Assembly (NCBI RefSeq): GCF_030818255.1
Contig: NZ_JAUTAG010000001.1
Coordinates: 744,001-808,000 of the forward strand
From: Microbacterium sp. SORGH_AS_0969
GTDB lineage: Bacteria; Actinomycetota; Actinomycetes; Actinomycetales; Microbacteriaceae
Direction: 5' to 3'
Length of the DNA stretch: 64,000 nucleotides
Every line of letters begins with the position of its first letter. Position 1 is the stretch's first letter. Positions 16,711 to 26,971 of the stretch are shown here, one piece after another. The translations under genes and the position numbers were made by a program. The notes under the pieces were generated by a model that was not told where the DNA came from, made no database searches, and worked only from the letters and a program-made list of their open reading frames with translations.

Positions 16711-17220
16711 TCAGAGGTGCTTGAGCATGCGGGTGTTGCCCAGTGTGTTGGGCTTCACGTGCGCGAGGTCCAGGAACTCGGCGACGCCCTCGTCGGGACT
16801 GCGCACGAGCTGCGAGTACACGTCGGGATCGACGACCTGCTCTCCGATCGGCGAGAAACCGCGGCGCGTGAAGAAGTCGACCTCGAACGTGAGGCAGAAC
16901 AGCCGGCTCACGCCGAGCTCGCGCGCGCGCTGCTCCAGCTCTTCGACGATCGCCCGGCCCACGCCGTGGTGCAGCCACTCGTCGTGCACGATGAGGGTGC
17001 GGATCTCACCCAGGTCTTCCCACATCACGTGCAAAGCACCGCACCCGATGACCACGCCATCGGCCTCGGCGACGACGAACTGCTGCACCGAGCCGTAGAG
17101 CACCACGAGGTCTTTGCCGAGCAGGATGCGCTTCTGCACGAACGGCTCGAGGAGTTCGTGGATGCGGCGGACGTCGGCGGTTCCGGCGGGGCGGACGACG
17201 AACGGCGCGGATGAGGTCAT
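16711..17220 (-). CDS. Amino-acid N-acetyltransferase (GNAT, short NAGS type)
   Basis: A 169-residue GNAT protein. The acetyl-CoA pyrophosphate-binding loop is HHGVGRAIVEELEQRARELG, preceded by GEIRTLIVHDEWL, and a typical final strand is FFTRRGFSPI. The build resembles the short actinobacterial N-acetylglutamate synthase (Rv2747 type) that starts arginine synthesis. Substrate assignment is inferred from overall resemblance. The chosen ATG (17220) gives the family length; an upstream in-frame ATG adds 16 unlikely residues. Confidence 0.75.
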   Translation of the reverse strand: MTSSAPFVVRPAGTADVRRIHELLEPFVQKRILLGKDLVVLYGSVQQFVVAEADGVVIGCGALHVMWEDLGEIRTLIVHDEWLHHGVGRAIVEELEQRARELGVSRLFCLTFEVDFFTRRGFSPIGEQVVDPDVYSQLVRSPDEGVAEFLDLAHVKPNTLGNTRMLKHL

Positions 17221-17249
17221 CCATCCAGCGTACGCCGCAACGCAGAAGA

Positions 17250-17275
17250 GACCCGGATGCCATGGCATCCGGGTC
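17250..17275 (-). terminator. Perfect-palindrome terminator downstream of clpC
   Basis: A 26-base perfect palindrome with 13-base arms (GACCCGGATGCCA and its complement) lies 15 bases beyond the clpC stop. It shares the core GGATGCCATGGCATCC with the terminator at 15831-15862. Confidence 0.75.
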
Positions 17276-17290
17276 CCTGTCTGTTACGCG

Positions 17291-19816
17291 TCAGCTGCCC
17301 GCGAGCGTGTCGGGGGTGGCGGCGATCTCGCCGGCCGTTCCGACCCCGATCGCGACCTTCTCGCCGCGCGGGGCGGTGTCGAAGGTGAACTGGCCGTTCT
17401 CGACGCCGACCTTCACGTGGTCGCCCGACTCGAGCTCGCCGTGCAGGATCTTCTCGCTGAGGCGGTCCTCGACCTCACGCTGCATGGCGCGGCGAAGGGG
17501 ACGGGCACCGAGCGTCGGGTCGAAGCCGATCTCGATGAGCTTGTCCTTCGCGTCGTCCGACAGCTCCACCGTCATGTCGCGGTCGAGCAGACGGTCGGCG
17601 AGGCGCTTGACGAACAGACCGACGATCTGACGAAGCTCTTCCTTGTTCAGCTGGGGGAAGACGATGACGTCATCGACGCGGTTGAGGAACTCGGGCTTGA
17701 AGTGGCGCTTGAGTTCTTCGTCGACCTTGCCCTTCATCCGCTCGTATGAGGTCTGCGCGCTGCCCTCGACCTGGAAACCGACCGGACCACCGGCGATCGC
17801 CGACGAGCCGAGGTTGGTCGTCATGATGATCACGGTGTTCTTGAAGTCGATGACACGACCCTGACCGTCGGTCAGGCGACCCTCTTCGAGGATCTGCAGC
17901 AGCGAGTTGAAGATGTCGGGGTGGGCCTTCTCGATCTCGTCGAAGAGCACGACCGAGAACGGCTTGCGGCGCACCTTCTCGGTGAGCTGGCCGCCCTCTT
18001 CGAAGCCGACGAATCCGGGAGGGGCACCGAACAGACGCGAGACGGTGTGCTTCTCTCCGAACTCCGACATGTCGAGGGAGATCAGCGCGCCCTCGTCGTC
18101 GAAGAGGAACTCGGCGAGCGCCTTGGCGAGCTCGGTCTTTCCGACACCGGTGGGGCCAGCGAAGATGAACGAGCCGGAGGGGCGCTTCGGGTCCTTGAGC
18201 CCCGCGCGCTGACGACGGATCGTGCGCGAAAGAGCCGCGATCGCCTCTTCCTGGCCGATGACGCGCTGGTGCAACGCCTTCTCCATGAACATGAGGCGGC
18301 TGGACTCCTCCTCGGTGAGCTTGAAGACGGGGATGCCGGTCGCCTGGGCCAGAACCTCGGCGATCAGGCCCTCATCGACGACCGCGTGGGAGGCGACGTC
18401 GCCCGAGCGCCACTGCTTCTCGAGACGCAGACGCTCGGCGAGGAGCGACTTCTCCTCGTCGCGGAGCGACGCGGCCTTCTCGAAGTCCTGCTCCTCGGAG
18501 GCCTGCTCCTTCTGCTCGCGCACCTTCGCGATCTTCTCGTCGAACTCGCGCAGCTCGGGCGGCGACGACAGGATCGACAGACGCAGACGGGCGCCGGCCT
18601 CGTCGATCAGGTCGATGGCCTTGTCGGGCAGGAACCGGTCGCTGATGTAGCGGTCGGCGAGGTTCGCCGCCGCGACGATCGCGCCGTCGGTGATCTGCAC
18701 CTTGTGGTGTGCCTCGTAGCGATCGCGCAGCCCCTTCAGGATGTTGATCGCGTGGGGCAGGCTCGGCTCGGCGACCTGGATCGGCTGGAAGCGGCGCTCG
18801 AGAGCGGCATCCTTCTCGAAGTGCTTACGGTACTCGTCGAGCGTGGTGGCACCGATCGTCTGGAGCTCGCCGCGGGCGAGGAGAGGCTTGAGGATGGATG
18901 CCGCGTCGATCGCGCCCTCGGCGGCTCCCGCACCGACGAGGGTGTGGATCTCGTCGATGAAGACGATGATGTCGCCGCGCGTGCGGATCTCCTTGGTGAC
19001 CTTCTTCAGACGCTCCTCGAAGTCACCGCGGTAGCGGGAACCGGCGATGAGCGAACCGAGGTCGAGCGAGTAGACCTGCTTGTCCTTCAGCGTCTCGGGG
19101 ACGTCGCCCTTGACGATCGCCTGGGCCAGGCCCTCGACGACGGCCGTCTTTCCGACACCGGGCTCACCGATGAGGACGGGGTTGTTCTTGGAACGGCGCG
19201 AGAGGATCTGCATGACCCGCTCGATCTCCTTCTCGCGACCGATGACGGGGTCGAGCTTGTTGTCGCGCGCCGCCTGCGTGAGGTTGCGACCGAACTGGTC
19301 GAGCACGGCCGACCCGCCCTGCGCACCCGAGGACTGCTGCTCGCCGGCGCCGGTGGCGACACCCGCGGGCTCCTTGCCCTGGTAGCCCGAGAGCAGCTGG
19401 ATGACCTGCTGGCGAACCTTGTTCAGGTCGGCGCCGAGCTTGACGAGCACTTGCGCTGCGACACCCTCGCCCTCGCGGATGAGGCCGAGGAGGATGTGCT
19501 CGGTGCCGATGTAGTTGTGGCCGAGCTGCAGCGCTTCGCGCAGCGACAGCTCGAGCACCTTCTTCGCACGCGGTGTGAAGGGGATGTGGCCGGTCGGCTG
19601 CTGCTGACCCTGGCCGATGATGTCCTGCACCTGCTCGCGGACGGCGTCGAGCGAGATGCCGAGCGACTCGAGCGCCTTCGCGGCGACGCCCTCGCCCTCG
19701 TGGATCAGTCCGAGCAGGATGTGCTCGGTGCCGATGTAGTTGTGGTTGAGCATCTTCGCCTCTTCTTGGGCGAGGACGACCACACGACGGGCACGGTCGG
19801 TGAATCTCTCGAACAT
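17291..19816 (-). CDS. clpC: ATP-dependent Clp protease ATP-binding subunit ClpC
   Basis: An 841-residue AAA+ unfoldase that feeds substrates to ClpP. In order: N-terminal double Clp repeat ([20 protein letters not shown] and two near-identical [13 protein letters not shown] segments), D1 ATPase with GEPGVGKT, a middle coiled-coil with UVR-like [20 protein letters not shown], and D2 ATPase with GPTGVGKT. A hydrophobic-gly loop for ClpP docking lies in D2. The ATG at 19816 is preceded by TGGAGGGAC, a good ribosome site. Its place near lysS and the panC-like gene matches actinobacterial synteny. Confidence 0.97.
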   Translation of the reverse strand: MFERFTDRARRVVVLAQEEAKMLNHNYIGTEHILLGLIHEGEGVAAKALESLGISLDAVREQVQDIIGQGQQQPTGHIPFTPRAKKVLELSLREALQLGHNYIGTEHILLGLIREGEGVAAQVLVKLGADLNKVRQQVIQLLSGYQGKEPAGVATGAGEQQSSGAQGGSAVLDQFGRNLTQAARDNKLDPVIGREKEIERVMQILSRRSKNNPVLIGEPGVGKTAVVEGLAQAIVKGDVPETLKDKQVYSLDLGSLIAGSRYRGDFEERLKKVTKEIRTRGDIIVFIDEIHTLVGAGAAEGAIDAASILKPLLARGELQTIGATTLDEYRKHFEKDAALERRFQPIQVAEPSLPHAINILKGLRDRYEAHHKVQITDGAIVAAANLADRYISDRFLPDKAIDLIDEAGARLRLSILSSPPELREFDEKIAKVREQKEQASEEQDFEKAASLRDEEKSLLAERLRLEKQWRSGDVASHAVVDEGLIAEVLAQATGIPVFKLTEEESSRLMFMEKALHQRVIGQEEAIAALSRTIRRQRAGLKDPKRPSGSFIFAGPTGVGKTELAKALAEFLFDDEGALISLDMSEFGEKHTVSRLFGAPPGFVGFEEGGQLTEKVRRKPFSVVLFDEIEKAHPDIFNSLLQILEEGRLTDGQGRVIDFKNTVIIMTTNLGSSAIAGGPVGFQVEGSAQTSYERMKGKVDEELKRHFKPEFLNRVDDVIVFPQLNKEELRQIVGLFVKRLADRLLDRDMTVELSDDAKDKLIEIGFDPTLGARPLRRAMQREVEDRLSEKILHGELESGDHVKVGVENGQFTFDTAPRGEKVAIGVGTAGEIAATPDTLAGS

Positions 19817-19945
19817 CTCAGTCCCTCCAGAAATGGGCTGACAGGCACGCCTCCGCGCGCCGTACATCGAGAGTAACCAGCGGTCGGATGCCAGAGCCCC
19901 GTGTTCGCCGTGGGCATACCGGAAGCGGGGCAGGGCTTGCGGAAC

Positions 19946-19997
19946 CTATCGATAGTCATTAACTTATCGATAACCGATAACAACGATCATCGATAAG
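19946..19997 (+). promoter_or_regulatory. Array of ATCGATA operator boxes before the three-gene membrane/HTH module
   Basis: CTATCGATAG (19946-19955) and TTATCGATAA (19964-19973) are perfect palindromes with centres 18 bases apart. CATCGATAAG (19988-19997) is a third box, and CCGATAAC is a half site between them. The third box overlaps the ribosome site AAGGAG of the first gene (start 20006), so binding would block both transcription and translation start. The small HTH protein encoded at the end of the operon is the obvious candidate binder, which is inference. The AT-rich patch stands out in this high-GC genome. Confidence 0.6.
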
Positions 19998-20005
19998 GAG
20001 TTGTC

Positions 20006-20632
20006 ATGGCCTCCCCCCGTCCGACCTCCCGGGTCCTCTCTCGCGGCGACACCGTCTCGTTCTGGTTCTTCGTCGTGGCCGGCATCGGCATCGCGATCTG
20101 GGCCGTCGTCCGCAGCGTCGTGAACATCGCGGCCGCGGCTTCGAATCAGAATGTGCGGGTCCACGCTCCGTTCCTCGACACGGTCGCGCAAGCCCCGATC
20201 GGTCCGAACGGCGCTGAGGTTCCGGTGGAGCTCACCGGCGCCGTCATCACCGCCCCCGCTCTCCCGCCCGCCTCCCTCGCCGCACTGTTCATCGCGGAAG
20301 GTCTCTTCGCCGCGGTCGTGGTCGCCGTGGTGACGCTGCTGCTCCTTCTCACGTCGAGCATCCTGCGCGGTCGCATCTTCAGCCGCCGCAACACGGGCCT
20401 CGTCTCTGCGGCCGGGATCGTGACACTCGTCGGTGTGGCCGGCGTCCCGTTCTTCCAGAACATGGTCGCGAACGGCGCCATCGCGTGGCTCTCGGAGCGC
20501 ACCTTCGATCGCGGCGCGATCCAGCTGATCGACGTGCCGTCGCTCTTCGGGATCGCGTTTGTCGCCGGCCTCGCCGGAACGGTCTTCGCCGTGGGCGACC
20601 GCCTGCAACGCGACACGGAAGGACTCGTGTGA
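20006..20632 (+). CDS. DUF2975-like membrane protein (first of a pair)
   Basis: A 208-residue protein with four predicted membrane segments, at about residues 18-38 (FWFFVVAGIGIAIWAVVRSV), 88-115, 125-145 and 180-195. A large extracytoplasmic loop lies between segments one and two. The C-terminus is VGDRLQRDTEGLV, and the next gene's product ends in the near-identical LQRDTEGLV. The layout and the HTH partner recall DUF2975 (YoaS/YozG-type) pairs. Start ATG has ribosome site AAGGAG. No enzymatic motif was seen. Confidence 0.75.
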   Translation: MASPRPTSRVLSRGDTVSFWFFVVAGIGIAIWAVVRSVVNIAAAASNQNVRVHAPFLDTVAQAPIGPNGAEVPVELTGAVITAPALPPASLAALFIAEGLFAAVVVAVVTLLLLLTSSILRGRIFSRRNTGLVSAAGIVTLVGVAGVPFFQNMVANGAIAWLSERTFDRGAIQLIDVPSLFGIAFVAGLAGTVFAVGDRLQRDTEGLV

Positions 20633-21246
20633 TGACTGGCCCGTCCTGGGTATCGGCCCGGATGGAACGCGGCACCGTCATCCTGTTCGTCGCTGCGGGG
20701 CTGGTGATGGGCTTCGCGCTCGCCCTCCCCGCGATCCGCGCGGCGATCGACATCGCCGGAGGCAGCGGCGCGATCAGCCTCTTGACCGAAAGCGCGGTGC
20801 CCCTCACCCCCGGCGCGGACAGCGCGACGATCGTCTCCGCGACGTACGACTCGGCGCGCGTCGTCGCCGAGGGGTTGGGCGGCCAGACGCGCACTCTTCT
20901 CGTCCTCGGCGCGGCGTTCAGCGCGTTGACGACCCTGCTGACCGTCAGCGCTGTCGTCCTCTTCTTCCTCCTGCTGATGTGGCGTCGACCATTCCACCGC
21001 GCGCTCATCACAGCCACCCAGGTCGCCGGTGCCGCGCTGCTGATCGGCGGCATCCTCTCCGCGGGCCTCGGCGGTCTGGGTCGCATGATGGCCGCGGACG
21101 AGCTCAACCCGGCGGCGGGCGGGGTCTTCGTGATCGGGTTCTCCTTCGACCCGGTCTGGATGCTGGTCGGACTGGGCGTCCTCGCCCTGTCCGTCGTCTT
21201 CACCTACGGCACGCGCCTGCAGCGCGACACGGAGGGCCTCGTATGA
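20632..21246 (+). CDS. DUF2975-like membrane protein (second of a pair)
   Basis: A 204-residue protein with four membrane segments in the same arrangement as its upstream neighbour, and the same end (TRLQRDTEGLV). The pair therefore looks like an old tandem duplication that has diverged. Its ATG shares a base with the upstream stop (TGATG). It probably forms a heteromeric membrane complex with the preceding product and is controlled by the downstream HTH protein. Confidence 0.75.
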   Translation: MTGPSWVSARMERGTVILFVAAGLVMGFALALPAIRAAIDIAGGSGAISLLTESAVPLTPGADSATIVSATYDSARVVAEGLGGQTRTLLVLGAAFSALTTLLTVSAVVLFFLLLMWRRPFHRALITATQVAGAALLIGGILSAGLGGLGRMMAADELNPAAGGVFVIGFSFDPVWMLVGLGVLALSVVFTYGTRLQRDTEGLV

Positions 21247-21473
21247 GCCCCGCAGCCGACGACGAACCGACCGGCATCCACTGCCGACTCGACGAACTCC
21301 TCGAGTCGCGAGGCATGACCCTCACGCGCCTCAGCGAGATCGTCGGCGTCTCGATCGTGAACCTCTCGGTGCTCAAGAACGATCGCGCGCGGGCGATCCG
21401 CTACTCGACCCTCTCGGCCATCTGCCGCGCGCTGGACTGCGAGGTCGGCGACCTGCTCGTGATCGAGCACTGA
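21243..21473 (+). CDS. Small XRE-type HTH regulator
   Basis: A 76-residue protein that is almost entirely a Cro/CI helix-turn-helix: LDELLESRGMTLTRLSEIVG, then VSIVNLSVLKNDRARAIRYS and TLSAICRALDCEVGDLLVIE. This is the YozG-like class usually found with DUF2975 membrane proteins. The ATG overlaps the preceding stop (ATGA). It likely autoregulates through the ATCGATA array at 19946-19997. Confidence 0.85.
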   Translation: MSPAADDEPTGIHCRLDELLESRGMTLTRLSEIVGVSIVNLSVLKNDRARAIRYSTLSAICRALDCEVGDLLVIEH

Positions 21474-21518
21474 GCCGTCCGGCTGTTCCCCCTCGCGAGG
21501 AAGCCCGGGCGAATGACA

Positions 21519-21548
21519 TCGGCCCCCGCGATTCCTCGCGGGGGCCGA
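21519..21548. terminator. Bidirectional terminator hairpin
   Basis: Perfect 12-base arms TCGGCCCCCGCG and CGCGGGGGCCGA around a 6-base loop, lying between the converging HTH and lipoprotein genes. Confidence 0.75.
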
Positions 21549-21559
21549 ACGCGACGATG

Positions 21560-22288
21560 TCAGCGCTTCCCGATGATCGGTACGGGGCCGTCGGCCGTCA
21601 CGCCCCCACCCGACAGCACGAGGCTCGAGGTCTCCGGCCCTCCGATGCCGGTCACGTCGGCCAGGCTGAGCTGCGGAGCGATGTCGAGCGTACAGACGAG
21701 GTCGGCCGGAGGCGTCGCGAAGCCGACCGCGATCGCGTCGCCCTGGGCCGACACGGTCTCGACGGACGGCGGGCAGCTGGAGCTCCCGTACGTCATGATC
21801 GCCACGAGCGAGTCGTCGACCCAACCGGCGTTGGGCGTGAAGTCCTCAGCCTGGACGGGTGCCGCGAGTCCCGCGAGCGTCGCTTTTCCGGTCGCGGCAC
21901 CGCTCACCGCGATCTCGAGATCCTTCGTGGGATCCACCCCTCCCGGCAGAGAGACCAGGGTCGGCCGCGGAACCATGTCACGGGTGCAGGCGGTGCCCTC
22001 CGACGCGGTGAGCGACACCGTGAGGACCCCGTCGGCGATCGTGGGGGTCTCGGTGCTCCGGGGGACGCACGACGAGCTCCCCCACGTGACGAGGGCGAGC
22101 GAGCGGCCCCCGTTGAGCCACGCGGCTCCGATCTCGGACGACTCGGCCGGGGCCGTGGCATCCGGAGTCGAGGTGGATGAACCCGAGGATGACGGCGCGG
22201 ACGCGGTGCCGGTGGCGCATCCGGTCGCGGCACCCACGACGATCAGACCGGCTCCGAGGAGCCCGAGGAGCGAAAGACGACGAGACAT
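21560..22288 (-). CDS. Lipoprotein with two tandem related domains
   Basis: A 242-residue protein. The signal peptide MSRRLSLLGLLGAGLIVVGA ends in a lipobox (ATGC, Cys at about residue 23), followed by a Ser/Thr/Pro linker. Two halves share the pattern 'W.....SLALVTWGSSSC.P' (first copy) and 'W.DDSLVAIMTYGSSSCPP' (second copy), each with a second Cys in 'ACTRDM'/'VCTLDI' that likely forms a disulphide. The domain is unknown to me; it may bind a ligand at the outer face of the membrane. The start at 22288 fits the signal peptide. Confidence 0.75.
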   Translation of the reverse strand: MSRRLSLLGLLGAGLIVVGAATGCATGTASAPSSSGSSTSTPDATAPAESSEIGAAWLNGGRSLALVTWGSSSCVPRSTETPTIADGVLTVSLTASEGTACTRDMVPRPTLVSLPGGVDPTKDLEIAVSGAATGKATLAGLAAPVQAEDFTPNAGWVDDSLVAIMTYGSSSCPPSVETVSAQGDAIAVGFATPPADLVCTLDIAPQLSLADVTGIGGPETSSLVLSGGGVTADGPVPIIGKR

Positions 22289-22367
22289 GAGACCTCCGGG
22301 GGCGAGTTGTCGTCGCTCCATCGTGGCCGAGAATCCTGGATGCCAGCGGCGAAAACCGCAGCCTGGT

Positions 22368-23834
22368 CTACTGCAGCGCCGACGTGAGGCGAGCGAGGTT
22401 GTCGAGGATCGTCGACCGCAGCGGCTGCAGACGCCACTCTTCGATGGTGAGCTCGCGGCTGAGACCGCGATAGACGTCTTCGACCGCGCGCATGTCGCGG
22501 ACGAACTCCTGCCCGCGGACGAGCATCGAAACCTCGAGGTTCAGACCGAACGAGCGCATGTCCATGTTGCTCGACCCGATGACCGCGACCTCGTCGTCGA
22601 TCGTCACGCTCTTGCTGTGCAGGATGAACGGCTTGCGGTACATCCAGATGACGACACCCGCCCGGAGGAGCGCCTCGTAGTAGCTGCGCTGAGCGTGGTA
22701 GACCATCGCCTGGTCGCCCTCTTCCGAGACGAACAGTTCGACGTGCACACCGCGCTGGCACGCGGTGGTGATCGCGAGGAGAAGTGCCTCGTCGGGAACG
22801 AAGTACGGGCTGACGATGATGATGCGTTCGCGTGCGGCGAAGAGCAGTCCGAGGAAGAGCTTGAGGTTGTTCTGAAAATCGAAGCCCGGTCCGGACGGCA
22901 CGATCTGGCAATCGAGCTCGCCGGGGCCGGTGGTGACGCTGAACAGGTCGATCTCGTCGCGCAGGGTCTCGTCGGTCTCGCTGTACCAGTCGGACAGGAA
23001 CACGGCGTTGATGCTGGCGACCACCGGCCCCTCCACGCGCACCATGAGGTCGACCCAGTGCAGGCCGCGCCGGATGTTCTTGCGAAGGTTGTAGGAGGAG
23101 TCGGTGACGTTCTGCGATCCCATGTAGGCGACGTCGCCGTCGATGACGAGGAGCTTCCGGTGGTTGCGCAGATCGGGTCGCTGCCAGCGTCCGCGGAGCG
23201 GCTGCACCGGCAGCATGAGGTGCCAGTGCGCCCCCATGGCATCGAGTCGTCGGAGGGTCTTCTTGTAGAAGGGTTTGCCGCGGTTGGCCCAGTGATCCAG
23301 CAGCACCCGGACGACCACGCCGCGCTCAGCAGCCTCTTCGAGGGCGCGGAAGAAGTTGTCGGTCGATTCGTCCGACTGCAGGATGTAGAACTCGACGTGC
23401 ACGTAGCGTCGCGCCTGGCGGATGGCGTCGGCCATCGCATCGAGGCTCTGCTGGTAGTCGGAGATCAGGGTCGCGGCGTTGTCTCCCGCGATGGGCATGG
23501 CACCGAGGTTGCGGTTCAACCGCACCAGCGCGCGGAACCAGTCGGGGGCGTTGGGGCGCAGGGTTCCGAACTCGAGCGACGCGCTGGTGTCGTGGATGTA
23601 CTCGTTGATCGCCGCCTGCTTGCGCCGACGCTTGCGGGGCAAGCGGGGGTTGCCGATGAGCAGGAAGAGGAACACGCCCACGAACGGGATGAAGTAGATC
23701 GCGAGGAGCCAGGCCATCGCCGCGGTGGGCCGACGGTTGCGCGGGACGACGATGATCGCGGCGACACGCACCACGAGGTCGATGACGAAGAAGGCGATGA
23801 CGAGCCAGCTCGCTTCGAACGTGGCGTCGATCAC
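22368..23834 (-). CDS. cls: Cardiolipin synthase (PLD family)
   Basis: Joins phosphatidyl groups to form cardiolipin at the membrane. The 488-residue product has two N-terminal membrane segments (SWLVIAFFVIDLVVRVAAII and MAWLLAIYFIPFVGVFLFLL) and two HKD motifs (HRKLLVIDGDVAYMGSQN and HSKSVTIDDEVAVIGSSN). The GTG at 23834 is preferred because AGGAGG lies just upstream; a longer in-frame ATG start would add about 44 Arg/Pro-rich residues. Confidence 0.92.
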   Translation of the reverse strand: MIDATFEASWLVIAFFVIDLVVRVAAIIVVPRNRRPTAAMAWLLAIYFIPFVGVFLFLLIGNPRLPRKRRRKQAAINEYIHDTSASLEFGTLRPNAPDWFRALVRLNRNLGAMPIAGDNAATLISDYQQSLDAMADAIRQARRYVHVEFYILQSDESTDNFFRALEEAAERGVVVRVLLDHWANRGKPFYKKTLRRLDAMGAHWHLMLPVQPLRGRWQRPDLRNHRKLLVIDGDVAYMGSQNVTDSSYNLRKNIRRGLHWVDLMVRVEGPVVASINAVFLSDWYSETDETLRDEIDLFSVTTGPGELDCQIVPSGPGFDFQNNLKLFLGLLFAARERIIIVSPYFVPDEALLLAITTACQRGVHVELFVSEEGDQAMVYHAQRSYYEALLRAGVVIWMYRKPFILHSKSVTIDDEVAVIGSSNMDMRSFGLNLEVSMLVRGQEFVRDMRAVEDVYRGLSRELTIEEWRLQPLRSTILDNLARLTSALQ

Positions 23835-23916
23835 GGGTCCTCCTGGGCGGGTTGTCCCCTCAGCGTAGTGAGTACCCCCGACACGCGACGGGACCGACGT
23901 CGGCCAGCGGCGCTGT

Positions 23917-24108
23917 TTAGCGGGCCGCGCTGTCGCCGGCGACGGGAGGAAGACCGCGTTTCGCACGCTCCTGCGCTTCGATGCGCGCGTATGCCTTCCG
24001 CTCCGTGCGATCCATGCGGATGGCCCCGCGCAGGATCAGGAAGAACGTCACCGACACGACGATGGTCGGCAGAATCGCCCACAACACCGGCAGCCAGGAG
24101 TCGTCCAT
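23917..24108 (-). CDS. Small single-pass membrane protein
   Basis: A 63-residue protein with one membrane helix (VLWAILPTIVVSVTFFLILR) followed by a charged helical tail (RMDRTERKAYARIEAQERAK). Small proteins of this kind are often found beside cardiolipin synthase genes in Microbacteriaceae. No known domain. Codon use fits a real gene. Confidence 0.6.
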   Translation of the reverse strand: MDDSWLPVLWAILPTIVVSVTFFLILRGAIRMDRTERKAYARIEAQERAKRGLPPVAGDSAAR

Positions 24109-24240
24109 CCCTCAAGGATACCCGGGGTCCCACCGTCCCGGCCCAGCACTCCTCCTTCACATTCGACCATGTGCAGGATCTGTCCCCATTTCGCCGCCGC
24201 GTGCCGTTTCGCGATCCACGGATCCACGACGCTCGTCGTC

Positions 24241-25356
24241 ATGTCCACGGTCATCCGCGTCTCGTCACCCCTGTCCCTGCTCGCCCTGGTTCCGCACCTG
24301 CTCCACTGCACCCCGCGGCGCAGCCTCGTGCTCATCCCTTTCGCGAAATCGCGATCGCTCGCCGCTCTGCGCGTCGACCTCCCCGCCGACGACAGCCCCG
24401 ACCTCCCTCGCGTCGCATCCACGGTCATCGGGATGGCGTGCAAGGTTCCCCTCGCGGATGCCGTGACGGTGATCGTCTACACCGACGACGCCGTGGTCGG
24501 TTCGGATCCGCTGCCGCACGGCGCGCTGCTCGACGCCGTCCGGGAACGTGCGCACATCTGCGGACTCCGCCTCGTCGACGCGCTGGTCGTGGGCGCGAAC
24601 GGGTGGAGCAGCTACCTCGACCCCGCGATCGCCGGTGAGCACGGGCTCGACGAGATCAGCGCCGCGGGGCCCGAGCTTCCCGAGGCGTCGCCCCACCACG
24701 ACCAGGCCGCCGGCGCAAGCCTGCCCACCGTCGACCTCGCCGAGAAGGAGCGCCTTGGTCGCGCGCTCGACGACGTCGACCGCCTGCTCGACATCCCGCG
24801 TCGACGGGACCGTCTGAGCGTGTCGCGCCGCCGAGCCGCGGAGGCGATCCTCGACGAACTGAGTGATCCGCCCGCGCTGTTCGAGAGCGTTCTCGACCCC
24901 CTCTCGGCCCCGGACGGCCGCCACCGGCTCGCGAGCCTGGCCTTCGCTCTCGAAAGACCGATGCTCCGCGACGTCGCCCTCATGCAGTGGGTCGGTGACA
25001 TCACCGCCGGCGATGCCGTGTTCCAAGCGCAGACGCGTTTTCCGGACGGAGTGGGCTACCCGGAAGACCTCGCGCGCCCGATGTGGGGCGAGGGCGCGCA
25101 GCCCGATCTCGATCGACTCCTCATCGCGCTCGAGCGGTGCCGTCAGGTTGCGGCGACGACGCCGCGCTCCCGGCGCCCGGGGCCGCTCGCGGCCTGCGCC
25201 TGGCTCGCCTGGGCCACCGGGCGCGGAACACACGCCGCTTTCTACGCGCAGTCGGCGCTCGAGATCGACCCCGAGCACGGGCTCGGAGCGATCGTGCTGA
25301 CGCTGGCCGACAGCGGCCGGCTCCCGGAATGGTTGTTCGAGCGTGTCCCGCGCTGA
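24241..25356 (+). CDS. DUF4192-domain protein
   Basis: A 371-residue soluble protein. The N-terminus IRVSSPLSLLALVPHLLHCT, then SLVLIPFAKSRSLAALRVDL, is the usual start of DUF4192, a common actinobacterial family without assigned function. A late block (PGPLAACAWLAWATGRGTHA followed by A..ALEIDPEHGLG) resembles the family's helical C-terminus. The ATG at 24241 is chosen over one 72 bases upstream because the family begins at this point. It converges on lysS. Confidence 0.8.
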   Translation: MSTVIRVSSPLSLLALVPHLLHCTPRRSLVLIPFAKSRSLAALRVDLPADDSPDLPRVASTVIGMACKVPLADAVTVIVYTDDAVVGSDPLPHGALLDAVRERAHICGLRLVDALVVGANGWSSYLDPAIAGEHGLDEISAAGPELPEASPHHDQAAGASLPTVDLAEKERLGRALDDVDRLLDIPRRRDRLSVSRRRAAEAILDELSDPPALFESVLDPLSAPDGRHRLASLAFALERPMLRDVALMQWVGDITAGDAVFQAQTRFPDGVGYPEDLARPMWGEGAQPDLDRLLIALERCRQVAATTPRSRRPGPLAACAWLAWATGRGTHAAFYAQSALEIDPEHGLGAIVLTLADSGRLPEWLFERVPR

Positions 25357-25369
25357 GCGCGGGCGCGCG

Positions 25370-26890
<1,521 letters not shown>

Positions 26891-26971
26891 CGTGAAAGCT
26901 CCTCGGGGTCTCCCCCAGTGTATTCGCCGGGCGCGGGACCCCCGTGGCCGAGCAGCCCCGGCGAGCGTCGT

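Noticed and set aside
17921..19876. A 651-codon plus-strand frame antisense to clpC
   Set aside because: Leu/Asp/Arg-rich shadow of the clpC coding sequence with no motif.
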